Shown: positions 30,043-39,895 of the stretch, in pieces
Numbering within the stretch: position 1 is the first letter of the stretch
Layout of the letters: each line of letters opens with the position of its first letter
Source: Holophagales bacterium
GTDB lineage: Bacteria > Acidobacteriota > Thermoanaerobaculia > Multivoradales > JAGPDF01
Reading direction: 5' to 3'
DNA length: 64,000 bases
NCBI GenBank assembly: GCA_016699405.1
Contig: CP064972.1
Location: 248,001 to 312,000, forward strand
Notes under the pieces: model-generated
The model's input: the letters and a program-made list of their open reading frames with translations, nothing else
Told to the model about the DNA's origin: nothing
Databases searched by the model: none
Program-made: the position numbers and the translations under genes

Positions 30043-32390
30043 TCGGGATCCCGTCGTTCGGAAGGTGCGGGGATGATACCAGGACGCGCGGTGCGGGCGA
30101 GGGCCAGCAGCGCCATCAGGGCCAGGCCGGAAACCGCGGTGGCGAGCTGCAGCGGCCGGCGATCGACGGCGACCCGCACGCGATGGGTGCCGGCGGGCAC
30201 TTCGACCGCCAGCCGCGTGAGGTTGGCGACACGCAGGGTCGTCGCCCGGCCGTCGACCGTGCCGCGATAGATCGGCAGGAAGGCGCGGCGCAGCACGAGC
30301 AGGCCACCGGCCGGAGAGTCGACCTCGACCTCGAGCTCGTCGCCGCGGGTGCGCACGAGCGTCGCCGTTCCGGAAGGACGGCGCTGCGCGATGTCGTCGC
30401 CGGCGAGCACAGCACGCTGCCGCGGATCGAAGCCGGGATCGAACACCGCTTCGAGCGCCGCGTTCATGTGGGGAGCACCGTTCGTCTCGCCGACCACGAC
30501 CGCCTCCGGCAACGTCCCGAGAACGCGATAGGCCCGTTGGACGGTGGCGCCGAAGAGGGGGCTCTCACCGAGCGGCTCGACGAGCCCACGCGCCTCCGGT
30601 TCGATCTCGCGATCGAGCAGCAGGACGTCGGCGCCGACGGCGCGCAGGACCTGCAGCCGGCGGCGGTCGCCGAAGTGCCGCATCCCGAAGGCCAGCGCAT
30701 CGGTCATGAACTGGTCGAGCCCTTCGGGCGAGGGGTCGAGCTCGAAACGCATCCCGTGAAGCTGCCCGCTCCAGGGAGCGAGCGAGAGCTGGCGATAGCG
30801 CGCCAGCCAGACGGCGCTCGCCCCCGGCAAACGCACGACCGCGTCCTTCGAAACCGCGAAGAGGTCGTCCACGCCGCCGTTGACGATCGCCGCCCCTGCC
30901 GGCAGGCAAGCAGCGATCGGCGACAGGTGCCGGAGCTCGGAGGTCTTGTCGGTGGCCAGAGCCGGCGCCAGGAAGAGCAGTTGGCTCGTCCCGTGAATCA
31001 CCAAGAGCATGGCGAGCCCGAGCTCGGGACGGCGTCGGGAGACGGCGAGGCCGACCGCGAGCAGCAGGGCCAGCACGAGACCGAGGAATCCGAGGGCCTG
31101 CCAGCGGGAGATCTCGCTCGGGATCTGGTCGGCGGCGAGTCGGTCGCCGGCCACCCCGGCCATCCACTGTCCGAGCCCGGCGGGGGCGAGCGCACCGACG
31201 CTCCACACCGTGCCGAGCGCGAGCCCGGCGAGGGAGAGCGCCGTTGCCGCCCCGCGCCGGCCGGCACCGTCGAGCAGCCGACGGGCACCGAGGCCGCCGA
31301 GCAGGCTCATTCCCATCGCCGCGAGCAGCGTGAACTTCACCGGGAAGCGAAAGAGACCGGCGCCAGGCAGCGTGTACAGTCCTCGCAGCAGAGGGTTCGA
31401 CTCGGCCCCGGCGAGGAACATGCCCACGGCCACCGCCCCCCAGCCCCACCACCCGATCCGGCCCGGCCGACGACCCGAGGCGGCCACGAGCGCGCAGGTG
31501 AGCAGACCCGGGAGCAGGGAGAAGAAGAGTGGCTCCTCGCCTCCCGACAGACGCTGCCCCCAGAACAGCAACTGATCCGGCCGGCCGAAGGCGAAGGGGA
31601 CGAGCCACTCGATTAGCAGCCGCGGATCCCAGCCACCGGCCGTGGTCCGGGCATAGCCCCAGAAACCGCGATAGGAGAACCCGAGAATCCGCCCCAGCTC
31701 GACGAGCTGGGGTGCGGCGAGCAAGGTGCCCAGCGCGAAAGCGGTGGCGACCCATCCCCATCCGGCCCGCCGTCCGTGTCGCACCAGGGCCGCCGAGAGG
31801 GCGGCGAGGGCGGCGATCGCTGCCGTCACCGGGTCCCCGGCGAGCAGCTCGAGCATCCACAGGAGGGCGCAGGCGACGAACGCGCGCGCTCGGCGCTCGG
31901 GCTCGCCGAGCGCCAGCGCCGCCGCGGCAAGCGCCGGCGCCACGGTGACACCGCCGACGAGGTTCGCCATGTTCAACTGCGACACGAAGTGCCCGGAGAA
32001 GGCGAAGAGCACCCCGGCCGTCCAGGCCGGGAGTCGCTCGAGCCCCCAGCGCCGCGCCAGGGCGAACATCGCCCACGGGGCGAGCAGCCAGTGCAACCAG
32101 AGGTGGGCGTTGAGCGCCCAGAGCGTCGAGCCGAGAAGGAAGAGAAGGTTCGTCGGATAGAACGGAAAAGCGTTCAGGTTGCCGAGGTACGGCTGCCCTC
32201 CGGCTCGCAACGGGTCGACCGACGGCAGCTCGCCGCGCCGCAGCGCCTCGGCCCCGAACGCCTTGAGGGAGACGTGTGTGTTGATCACGTCGCGCAGGCA
32301 GAGCGTCCGCTCGCCGCTCGCCAGCGGCCAGACGACGACGGCGAGGGCCAGCGTCGCCGGCAGCACGAAGAGCAGGAGGAAGCGTCTCAT
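30039..32390 (-). CDS. YfhO-family polytopic membrane protein 1
   Basis: A 783-residue protein with about 12 membrane segments in the first ~470 residues, a soluble region (about 470-750) and a last membrane helix near the C-terminus. The end of the soluble part, RRAFLPIYRGTVDGR followed by RLAVEVPAGTHRVRV, is the hallmark C-terminal motif of YfhO proteins, GT-C-like membrane enzymes linked to glycosylation of cell-envelope polymers. The first loop (LRDVINTHVSLKAFG) is the likely donor-binding region. The ATG overlaps the stop of the next YfhO gene (ATGA), and the stop overlaps accC. It is a paralogue of the neighbouring gene. Confidence 0.8.
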
Positions 32391-34645
32391 CGGATGGGAG
32401 CCACTCCCAGAGCGACGAGCGCAAGCACCGCGAACCCCGCCACCCATCCCGCGGCACGCTCCGCTGCCGCGCTCACGTCGACGACCAGCCGGTGTTTTCC
32501 GGGCGGCACCTCGATTCCGAGCAGAGCGACATCGACGGGTCCCGTCGGCACCCGCGCCCCATTCTCGAGGGTCGCCCGGTAGAGCGGCAGATAGGCGCGG
32601 CGAATCACCACGAGGCCGCCCCCGCCGTCGATCTCGAGCTCGAGCCGGTCGGACGATTCCGCGACGAGCGCGACGCGACCTCCGGGCGCATGGGCGAGGG
32701 CTCGCGGGACGAGCGAGAGCTGGCGCGGGTCCTCCACCGCGGCGAGTCGACGAACCGCGCGTCCGAGGTCGGGCTCGACGTCGACCCGCTCGGGCCACCA
32801 GGCTCGAGGCTGTCGAGCGCGAGTGGCGGACGCATCCGGCACCGCGTAGAGCGACGTGGTGAAACCACCGTGCCGACGCGAAGCAGTTCGGGGAAGTGGC
32901 ACCTGCTCGTCGCCACGGACCACGAGAGCGTCCGCTCCCAACCGGCGAAGCCAGACGACCCGCTCCCGCCAATCGAGGCGCCGCAGCTCCAGCTCGAGAT
33001 GCGCCGAGAGGGGTGACTGCAGTCCGACGAGATCGGGGGCGAGCGGGTAGGTCATGCCGAAGAGAGCCCCCGGCGCGGCGGCGAGATCGGCCAGGTCCAG
33101 GCGGGCCCGGGCGGCGGCATCGGCCGGGGCCTCGTCGCCGGCGGGCAATCGCTCGAGCGCCTCGAAACGAGCCACCGCCGCACCGGCCGGCAGGAGCGCA
33201 CGCCAAGCCGGCCCCTCTCGATAGGGCTCCGTCGCGTCGGTTGCCCAGAGCGGCGCGAGCTGGAAGAGGCCGAGAAGCTGCAGACCGACCAGCGCTGCGG
33301 CACTTCGCCGCGCCACCGTCGCCGCACCGACCAGGAGCCCCGCGGCGACGAGACCGAGCGCCGCCAGCCGGATCTGCACCCCGGCCGCCGGGCCTCCGAT
33401 CGCCGACCCGGCCCAACGGACCACCACCTCCGCCGCAGGCGCGGCGAGCAGGAGCAACGCCACGCCTCCGACCGCGAGGAGCGCAGCACCCGCCACCAAC
33501 CGGTGGCGCGCCGCGGCAGCCCACGATTCCCACGCCGAAAGCCCCTGTCCGGCGAGCACACAGGCCGCCAGGAAGAACCAGAAGAGGAACTTCTCCGGAT
33601 AGCGGAAGAGACCCGCGGAGACCGCGCCGAGGAGGCCAGGCGCGACCCCTCCGAGCCAGGCGAACCCCAACCCCGCGACAGCCAGCCAGGACCACCAGCT
33701 CGCTCGACGAGCGGCGGCGATGGCGAGCAGGCCTCCGACCACGCCGACATGGAGACTGAAGACGAAGGGCACCACGGGGAACCAGTCGAAGCTCCAGTAG
33801 TCGAACGGGCCGTAGCGGGTCGGCCAGCCGAACGGCAGCGGGAGGAGGAGCTCGAGCAAGCGCACCGGGTGAAGCGCGAAACGACCGGCCGCTTCGCCCG
33901 CCCCCCAGAACGCCCGGGTCGAGAAGCCCACGACCCGCAGAGTCGCGACGAGCTGCGGCGCGGCCACGGCGAGGGCGCCCGCGAACGTGCCCGCCGCGCC
34001 CACGAGTCCCGTCCTCCAGCCGTGACGCTCGACGGCCACCAGCAACAGCGGCACCAGCCCGAGAGCCGCCGTCACCGGCTCACCACCGAGCAGTGCGAGC
34101 CCGAGCGCCAAGGCGGCGAACGACCAACCCCGCCGACCTCCGCGAGCCACCCCGGCAAGAGCGAACGGCCACCACGCCGCGACGACGACGAGGTTGTAGA
34201 AACTGAGGGCCGAGAGGCCGTAGCCGCAAGCCGCCCAGGTCACTCCGGCGAGCAACGCGGCGAGCGGCGGCTGACCGAGCTCGCGAGCGAGCCGGCGCAT
34301 GGCAAAGAACCCGAGCAGCCAATGGAGCGCGAAGTGGAGATTGAACGCGCTCCAGAAGGGCAACACGAGATAGAGCAGGTTGTCCGGGTAGAAGGAGAGA
34401 GTGTTCGGGTCGCCGCGGTAGACCTGGCCAAGCGCCCAGGCGGGATCGACCGCCGGGATCCTCCCGGCGGCGAGCTCGGCGGCACCGAAGGCCTTGGCGG
34501 GGAGCCCGGTCGCGAAGACATCCCGCAGGAAGAGGGTGCGATCCCCGAGCGCCAGGGGCAGGGTCAGCGCGAGCCAGAGCAGCAGCAGAGCCCCGAGGAG
34601 GCCCCGGGCGACTCTCCGCTCGTCCGGCAACGGGCCACGCGTCAC
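32387..34645 (-). CDS. YfhO-family polytopic membrane protein 2
   Basis: About 752 residues with the same layout as its neighbour: a first loop with LRDVFATGLPAKAFGAAEL, about 12 membrane segments, a soluble domain ending in RRAYLPLYRATLENG and EVPPGKHRLVVDV, and a last helix. An ATG at 34666 is possible, but the GTG at 34645 is preferred. On this strand TATTCT lies 7 nt before the GTG, so a transcript starting there would not include the ATG, which would also overlap the divergent start. The two YfhO genes are diverged tandem paralogues. They may act as successive glycosyltransferases on a lipid-linked donor. Confidence 0.78.
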   Translation of the reverse strand: MTRGPLPDERRVARGLLGALLLLWLALTLPLALGDRTLFLRDVFATGLPAKAFGAAELAAGRIPAVDPAWALGQVYRGDPNTLSFYPDNLLYLVLPFWSAFNLHFALHWLLGFFAMRRLARELGQPPLAALLAGVTWAACGYGLSALSFYNLVVVAAWWPFALAGVARGGRRGWSFAALALGLALLGGEPVTAALGLVPLLLVAVERHGWRTGLVGAAGTFAGALAVAAPQLVATLRVVGFSTRAFWGAGEAAGRFALHPVRLLELLLPLPFGWPTRYGPFDYWSFDWFPVVPFVFSLHVGVVGGLLAIAAARRASWWSWLAVAGLGFAWLGGVAPGLLGAVSAGLFRYPEKFLFWFFLAACVLAGQGLSAWESWAAAARHRLVAGAALLAVGGVALLLLAAPAAEVVVRWAGSAIGGPAAGVQIRLAALGLVAAGLLVGAATVARRSAAALVGLQLLGLFQLAPLWATDATEPYREGPAWRALLPAGAAVARFEALERLPAGDEAPADAAARARLDLADLAAAPGALFGMTYPLAPDLVGLQSPLSAHLELELRRLDWRERVVWLRRLGADALVVRGDEQVPLPRTASRRHGGFTTSLYAVPDASATRARQPRAWWPERVDVEPDLGRAVRRLAAVEDPRQLSLVPRALAHAPGGRVALVAESSDRLELEIDGGGGLVVIRRAYLPLYRATLENGARVPTGPVDVALLGIEVPPGKHRLVVDVSAAAERAAGWVAGFAVLALVALGVAPIR

Positions 34646-34651
34646 GGCCCT

Positions 34652-34658
34652 TAGAATA
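34652..34658. promoter_or_regulatory. Bidirectional -10 element for two divergent leaderless genes
   Basis: Plus strand: TAGAAT (34652-34657), 7 nt, then ATG of the UbiA gene at 34665. Minus strand: TATTCT (34658-34653), 7 nt, then GTG of the YfhO gene at 34645. The hexamers overlap by five bases and both fit TANNNT. Confidence 0.5.
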
Positions 34659-34664
34659 CCCGCC

Positions 34665-35537
34665 ATGCTCGTCGCCCTCGTGCGCTCACTGCGCCCCGCT
34701 CAGTGGTCGAAGAACCTCTTCGTCCTGGCTCCCCTGCTCTTCGCTCGGCGGCTGGGCGACCCGGCTGCCCTGCGCGATGCCGCCGCAGCGTTCGCCGCCT
34801 TCTCGGCGGCCGCGAGCACGACCTATCTGCTCAACGACCTCGGCGATCGCGAACGCGATCGTCGCCATCCTCTCAAGCGAGAGCGCCCGATCGCCTCGGG
34901 CGCTCTCCCGCCGGCAGTCGCCGCGATCGCCGCGGTCGTTCTGGCGCTCTTCGCCACCGGGCTCGCCTGGCGGCTCGGGACTCCCTTCGCGTTGCTGCTC
35001 GTCGGCTACCTCGGCCTCGGACTACTTTACACGCTCGCCCTCAAGCGCATCGTCATTCTCGACGTGATGGCGATCAGCGCCGGCTTCGTCCTGCGCGTGC
35101 TCGGCGGCGCGGCGGCGATCGACGTCGCCGTGTCGCACTGGCTCCTGTTGTGCACGAGCTTCCTCGCTCTGTTCCTCGGCTTCTCCAAGCGGCGGCACGA
35201 GCTGCTGTTGCTCAGCAACGCCAGCGAACAGCGCCAGGTGCTCTCCGATTACAGTCCGCAGTTCCTCGATCAGATGATCAACGTCGTCACCGCCTCGGCG
35301 GTCGTCTCGTACGCCCTCTACGCGGTGGCGCCCGAGACCGTGGCGAAGTTCCATACCGACCGCCTGCTGCTGACCTTGCCGATGGTGCTTTTCGGCGTCT
35401 TCCGCTACCTCTACCTGATGCACCGCCGCCCCGACGAGATGCTCAATCCCACCGAAGCGATCCTCCGCGACCTGCCTTTCCTCGCCAACATCGCACTCTG
35501 GGCGGCCGCCGCCGCGGCGATCGTTCATGCCTTCTGA
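34665..35537 (+). CDS. UbiA-family prenyltransferase, decaprenyl-phosphate phosphoribosyltransferase-like
   Basis: A 290-residue protein with about 8-9 membrane helices. The first Asp-rich motif is NDLGDRERDRRHPLKRERPIA (about residues 57-78), close to that of the enzymes that transfer 5-phosphoribose from PRPP to decaprenyl phosphate. The second region LDVMAISAGFVLRVLGGAAAIDV near 125 also fits. The family makes the lipid-linked pentose used for arabinan-type glycans in actinobacteria, and homologues occur in other phyla. No Shine-Dalgarno is present; a TAGAAT hexamer lies 7 nt upstream. The next gene overlaps its end by 11 nt. Confidence 0.82.
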   Translation: MLVALVRSLRPAQWSKNLFVLAPLLFARRLGDPAALRDAAAAFAAFSAAASTTYLLNDLGDRERDRRHPLKRERPIASGALPPAVAAIAAVVLALFATGLAWRLGTPFALLLVGYLGLGLLYTLALKRIVILDVMAISAGFVLRVLGGAAAIDVAVSHWLLLCTSFLALFLGFSKRRHELLLLSNASEQRQVLSDYSPQFLDQMINVVTASAVVSYALYAVAPETVAKFHTDRLLLTLPMVLFGVFRYLYLMHRRPDEMLNPTEAILRDLPFLANIALWAAAAAAIVHAF

Positions 35538-38034
35538 GTTGACGACGACTTCGGCCGGATCCTCCCGCCGCCTCACCCTGTTGGCCCTCTGCTTCGCCGC
35601 CTCCGGCGCCGCGAGCCTGATGGACCAGGTCGTCTGGCTGCGCTTCCTCTCGCTGACGTTCGGCAATACCACGCAGGCCACGGCGACGCTGCTTGCCGTC
35701 TTCATGGGCGGGCTCGGCTTCGGGGCGCTGCTCGGCGGGCGACTAGCCGACCGGCTCCGGCGCCCGCTCGCGGCGTACGCCCTGCTCGAGACCGGCCTCG
35801 CCCTGGCGGCCCTCGCCAGTCCCGCGATCTTCGCCGCCATCGACCGCGGCTACGTCTGGACGCATCAGCATTTCTTCGCCTCGCCCGCGATCTTTGTCGC
35901 GCTCCGCGTGCTGCTCGCGGCCGGTGCGCTGTTGCCGCCGACCCTGCTGATGGGGGGCACCCTGCCGCTGCTGCTGCGCGGCCTCTCCGACGACGGGCCC
36001 CACGTCGGCCGGCGCACCGCGCTGCTCTACGCGCTCAACACGCTCGGCGCCACCGGTGGCGTCGCGCTGGCCGGGTTCGCCACCATCCGCACCCTGGGAC
36101 TCTCGGCAACCCTGCTGCTCGCCGCCGCGCTCAACCTCGCCGCCGCGCTCGGTGCGCTCGCGCTCTCCCGGCCGGTCGAGACCGCCACCTCGACCGGAAC
36201 GCTCTCGGCCGGCCGGGCAACGCGGCGTGCCCTGCTGGCGCTCTTCTTCCTCATGGGAGCAACGAGTCTCGGCTACGAGGTGTTGTGGACTCGCGCCCTG
36301 GTGTTCCACCTCGGCTCGAGCGTCTATGCCTACAGCCTGATGCTCTCGCTCTTCCTCGCCGGCGTCGGTCTCGGCAGTCTCGCGCTGGTGCCATGGGCCG
36401 ATCGCGTCACGTCGCCGCTCGCCGCACTCGGCGCGGTCGAGCTCGCGCTCGCCGTCTGGGGTATCGCACAGGTGCCGCTCTTCGCCTCGCTCGCCCGATC
36501 GCTCGCCGCATGGTCCGAGTTGCTGCGCCCCCAGAGCTTCGGCGGCGGCACGGTGGTTCAACTGCTCGCCGTCCTGCCGCTCGTCCTCCCACCGACGCTG
36601 CTCATGGGTGTCTCGTTCCCCTTGGCCGTGCGAGCCTTCCATCGCGAGCTCGACCCGCTCGGTCACGACGTCGGCAGCGTCTACGGCGCCAACACCCTCG
36701 GCTCGATCGCCGGGTCGCTCGGCACCGGGTTCGCTCTCCTTCCGGCGATCGGCACCCAGAGCTCGATGCTCGCGCTCGGTGCGGTCAACGGCACCCTGGG
36801 CGCCGCGGTGCTCTTCGCCGCGGCAAGGAGCGGTCTCGGCGGTCGCGCCGCTCGGCTCGCCTCCCGCGTCGGCTGGGCTGCTCCCGTCCTCTGCCTGCTC
36901 GCCATGCCGGCGTTCCCTGCGGACGGAGTGATTCTTCGCGCCGGGATCTTCAGCACGGATCAGCCGGACGACCTTCTCTTCTTCGACGAGGATGCGTCGA
37001 CCTCGGTGACGGTTCGACGCCAACGCGAATCGGATGGACGTCCCTACCTGTCACTCGAGCTCAACGGCGTCAACGTGGCCGGCACCAGCCCCGACCTGTT
37101 TGCCGTCCAGATGATGCAAGGGCACCTGCCGCTCCTGCTCGCCGGCGATGCGCACAGCGTGGCCCACATCGGCTTCGGCAGCGGCGGCACCGCCTGGGCG
37201 GTCTCGCGCCATCCTGTCGACGAAATCCTCATCGTCGAGATCAGTCCCGAGGTCATCGCCGCGTCGGATCGCTTCTTCGCCGACGTCAATCACGGCGTGC
37301 TCAGGGATCCCCGGGTCCAGGTCGAGATCAATGACGGGCGCAACTTCCTGCTCGCCACGCCACGCACCTTCGACGCGGTGCTCTCCGACTCGATCCACCC
37401 GCGCTACGCCGGCAACGGCTCGCTCTACACGCGCGATTACTTCGCCCTGCTCGCCAAGCGGCTCGCCCCGCGGGGCGTCGCCTCGATGTGGCTCCCCACC
37501 TATTCGCTCTCGCCGCGCAACTACGCGATGATCCTCCGCGCCTTCCAGGAGGTCTTCCCGCACACAACGGTCTGGTACGAGCCGAGCGCCCTCAATGCCT
37601 TCACCATCGTCACCGGACGCCTGGCGGCGACGCCCTGGGACGGCGCTGCGCTCGCCAGGGCCTTCGCCGATCCGAAGGTCGCTGGCGAGCTCGCGGCTCT
37701 GGGAATCCGCGGACCTGCGGACCTGCTCACCTGCTACCTCGCCGGTGGCGAACGTCTCGCGGACTCGCTCCGCACCATCCCGCCGCACATCGACGACCTG
37801 CCGGCAGTCGAATACGAGAGCGGACGACTGCTCGACAAGAACCGGCCGTGGCTCGCCACGTTCTCGGCGTTGCTCGCCCTGCGCCCGGAGACGCCGCCCG
37901 ACGACTACCTGGCAGCGCTCCCGCCCGACGAACAGGCGCGCGCCCGCAGCCTCTGGGCCGGGCGCGGCGAGCTGCTTGCCGCGCAACGCGCGGCGCTCGC
38001 GGCAGCCCTCGCCTCCACGCCCGAGCAGCGCTGA
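35527..38034 (+). CDS. Fused membrane / spermidine synthase-like protein
   Basis: An 835-residue protein. The first ~460 residues hold about 12-14 membrane helices in two transporter-like halves (LMDQVVWLRFLSLTFGNTTQA and later TSLGYEVLWTRALVFHLG are the paired openings). Residues 540-740 are a Rossmann-like spermidine-synthase domain: AHIGFGSGGTAWAVS (cofactor loop), ILIVEISPEVIAAS and DSIHPRYAGNGSLYTRDYF, where the Asp corresponds to the catalytic base. Such fusions are common in bacteria, but their amine or lipid substrate is unknown. It overlaps the UbiA gene by 11 nt, so it is translationally coupled to it. Confidence 0.83.
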   Translation: MPSELTTTSAGSSRRLTLLALCFAASGAASLMDQVVWLRFLSLTFGNTTQATATLLAVFMGGLGFGALLGGRLADRLRRPLAAYALLETGLALAALASPAIFAAIDRGYVWTHQHFFASPAIFVALRVLLAAGALLPPTLLMGGTLPLLLRGLSDDGPHVGRRTALLYALNTLGATGGVALAGFATIRTLGLSATLLLAAALNLAAALGALALSRPVETATSTGTLSAGRATRRALLALFFLMGATSLGYEVLWTRALVFHLGSSVYAYSLMLSLFLAGVGLGSLALVPWADRVTSPLAALGAVELALAVWGIAQVPLFASLARSLAAWSELLRPQSFGGGTVVQLLAVLPLVLPPTLLMGVSFPLAVRAFHRELDPLGHDVGSVYGANTLGSIAGSLGTGFALLPAIGTQSSMLALGAVNGTLGAAVLFAAARSGLGGRAARLASRVGWAAPVLCLLAMPAFPADGVILRAGIFSTDQPDDLLFFDEDASTSVTVRRQRESDGRPYLSLELNGVNVAGTSPDLFAVQMMQGHLPLLLAGDAHSVAHIGFGSGGTAWAVSRHPVDEILIVEISPEVIAASDRFFADVNHGVLRDPRVQVEINDGRNFLLATPRTFDAVLSDSIHPRYAGNGSLYTRDYFALLAKRLAPRGVASMWLPTYSLSPRNYAMILRAFQEVFPHTTVWYEPSALNAFTIVTGRLAATPWDGAALARAFADPKVAGELAALGIRGPADLLTCYLAGGERLADSLRTIPPHIDDLPAVEYESGRLLDKNRPWLATFSALLALRPETPPDDYLAALPPDEQARARSLWAGRGELLAAQRAALAAALASTPEQR

Positions 38035-38061
38035 CCGGGGTCGACGCGAAGGCGCCGGAAA

Positions 38062-39888
38062 CTAGGGCTTCGCGGAGGATCGCGCGGCGGCGATCCGCGC
38101 GGCGAGCGGGGCCAACGAGGGGTGCTCCGGCGCCGCCGCGGCGAGTCGCTCGTACCAGACCTGGGCAGCGCCGAGGTCCCCCGCCGCGACCTCGACGACG
38201 ACGCGATTGATCAGCGCCGCCGCAAAGGTCGGGTCGAGAGCGTAGGCCCGGTCGAGCGCCTGACGCCCGGCCGCGACGTCGCCGGTCGCCGCCGCGGCCG
38301 CGCCGAGGTTGGCCCAGGCCTCCGGAGATCCCGCGTCGCGTCCGACCGCTTCGGCGAAGAGCTGCCGCGCCTCGGCGAGCCGTCCCTGCCGCGCGGCGAG
38401 CGTTCCGAGCTCGAGTGGCGCCACGGCGTTCTCCGGAGCGGTGGCCAGCACGGCGCGCCACTCGCGCTCCGCCGAGACGAGGTCGCCGCGCAGCGCCGCG
38501 AGGCGACCGAGATTCAAGTGGACGAGTTCGCGGTTCGGCTCCGCCGGCGCCAGCCGCGAGACGCCCCAGGCGAGCAGGAGGAGGCCGGCGAGAACGATCG
38601 GCTGGCGCTCGCGTGAGACGGCCCGGGGCAGGTCCGCGAGGCCCACCCCCGCGACGAGGGTGAGCGGCACGAGCCCCGGGAGCCGGTAGCGCGAGAAGAG
38701 GAAGAAGGCGACGGTCGAGGCCATCCAGGCGAACGCGAAGAGCCAGGCAGGCGCCAGCGCGGCCAACTGCCGGCGGCGCCAGGCGACCCCGAGGCCGAGA
38801 ACAGCCAGTCCGACGAGACCGGGAAACTCCAACGCCAGGACGGCCAGGAGGGGCGATCGTTCGCGCACCCAGGCGTAGTCGACGGCGTCGGGCCACTCGA
38901 TCGCGCTCCAGTAGAGACCGAGCTTGCGCCACTGGAGCCGGGCGAAATCGGCCGGCCGCTCGCGCGCCCAGGCGAGCGCACGATCCCGCCAGTAGGCCGA
39001 AACCTCGGCGGCGCCGAGCGGCCGCCCGAGCGCCCGCTCGGCGATTCGCCAGGGCTCCCGCCGTTCGAGCTCCGGGATCTGGCGCCCCGAGGTCAGCGGC
39101 TGGTAGGTGCCGTCCGCCCCCGCGTGATTGCCGATGTAGAAGTTCACCCCGCCCTGCCAGGTGGTCGGCAACAGCCCTCCGCCGCGCGAGGCGTTGAAGA
39201 GCGCCACCGGCAGGAGCGGCAGGACCAGCCCACAGACGACGAGCACACCGTTCGTCAGGGAGCGCCGGACATCCTCACGGCGCCACGCCAGCAGGACGGC
39301 GAGCGGCGCCACGAGGAGCGCGTTCTCGCGCAGCAGCGCCAGAAATCCGAAGAGCACGCCGGCGAGTAGCCAGCTCGCGCCGCGGTGGTCGCGTCGCGCC
39401 ACCGCCTCCGCCCAGAGGAGCGCCGCGACGAGATCGACGGCCAGCGACTCCTTGAGCAGTTGCACGTCATGAAAGACGAACGGCCCGTAGACGGCGGCGA
39501 GCGCCGCCGCGGCAAGCCCAGCGCTCGCTCCCGCCATCTCGCGACCGGCCCGGGCCAGACAGTAGATCCCGCCGAGCGCCGCGGCGATCTGCAACAGGTA
39601 GACGGCGTGCGGCGAGGCGACGAGCCGGTAGACGGTGGCGAGCAGATAGGGGTAGAGCGGCGGCTGGAAGAACGGGAAATCTCCCGGCCCGCTGCCGGCC
39701 GCGATGGCACGCGCCCACCGGTCGTACTCGGCGCTGTCGACGACGAGGGTGTCGACGAACGGCAGGCGCCGGACGGCGAGCCAGTGGCCGAGACGCAGCG
39801 CTGCCGCGGCCGCGAGGATCGCCGGCAGCACCCAGCGCGGCGGAGCCGCCGCCCCGCCGACCGGACCGTTCGCCAGCCGTTCGCTCAA
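38062..39888 (-). CDS. GT-C (PMT/ArnT-like) glycosyltransferase with C-terminal TPRs
   Basis: A 608-residue membrane protein with about 10-12 helices in residues 20-430. After the first helix comes VDSAEYDRWARAI; an acidic residue in this first periplasmic loop is the catalytic feature of GT-C enzymes of the GT39/GT83 type. A later loop, FFQPPLYPYLLATVYRL, and FHDVQLLKESL also fit. Residues 440-605 form about four tetratricopeptide repeats on the far side of the membrane. It likely moves a sugar from a polyprenyl-phosphate donor onto a protein or glycan. It lies 7 nt downstream of the aminotransferase gene on the same strand. Confidence 0.78.
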   Translation of the reverse strand: MSERLANGPVGGAAAPPRWVLPAILAAAAALRLGHWLAVRRLPFVDTLVVDSAEYDRWARAIAAGSGPGDFPFFQPPLYPYLLATVYRLVASPHAVYLLQIAAALGGIYCLARAGREMAGASAGLAAAALAAVYGPFVFHDVQLLKESLAVDLVAALLWAEAVARRDHRGASWLLAGVLFGFLALLRENALLVAPLAVLLAWRREDVRRSLTNGVLVVCGLVLPLLPVALFNASRGGGLLPTTWQGGVNFYIGNHAGADGTYQPLTSGRQIPELERREPWRIAERALGRPLGAAEVSAYWRDRALAWARERPADFARLQWRKLGLYWSAIEWPDAVDYAWVRERSPLLAVLALEFPGLVGLAVLGLGVAWRRRQLAALAPAWLFAFAWMASTVAFFLFSRYRLPGLVPLTLVAGVGLADLPRAVSRERQPIVLAGLLLLAWGVSRLAPAEPNRELVHLNLGRLAALRGDLVSAEREWRAVLATAPENAVAPLELGTLAARQGRLAEARQLFAEAVGRDAGSPEAWANLGAAAAATGDVAAGRQALDRAYALDPTFAAALINRVVVEVAAGDLGAAQVWYERLAAAAPEHPSLAPLAARIAAARSSAKP

Positions 39889-39895
39889 CTCGCCC

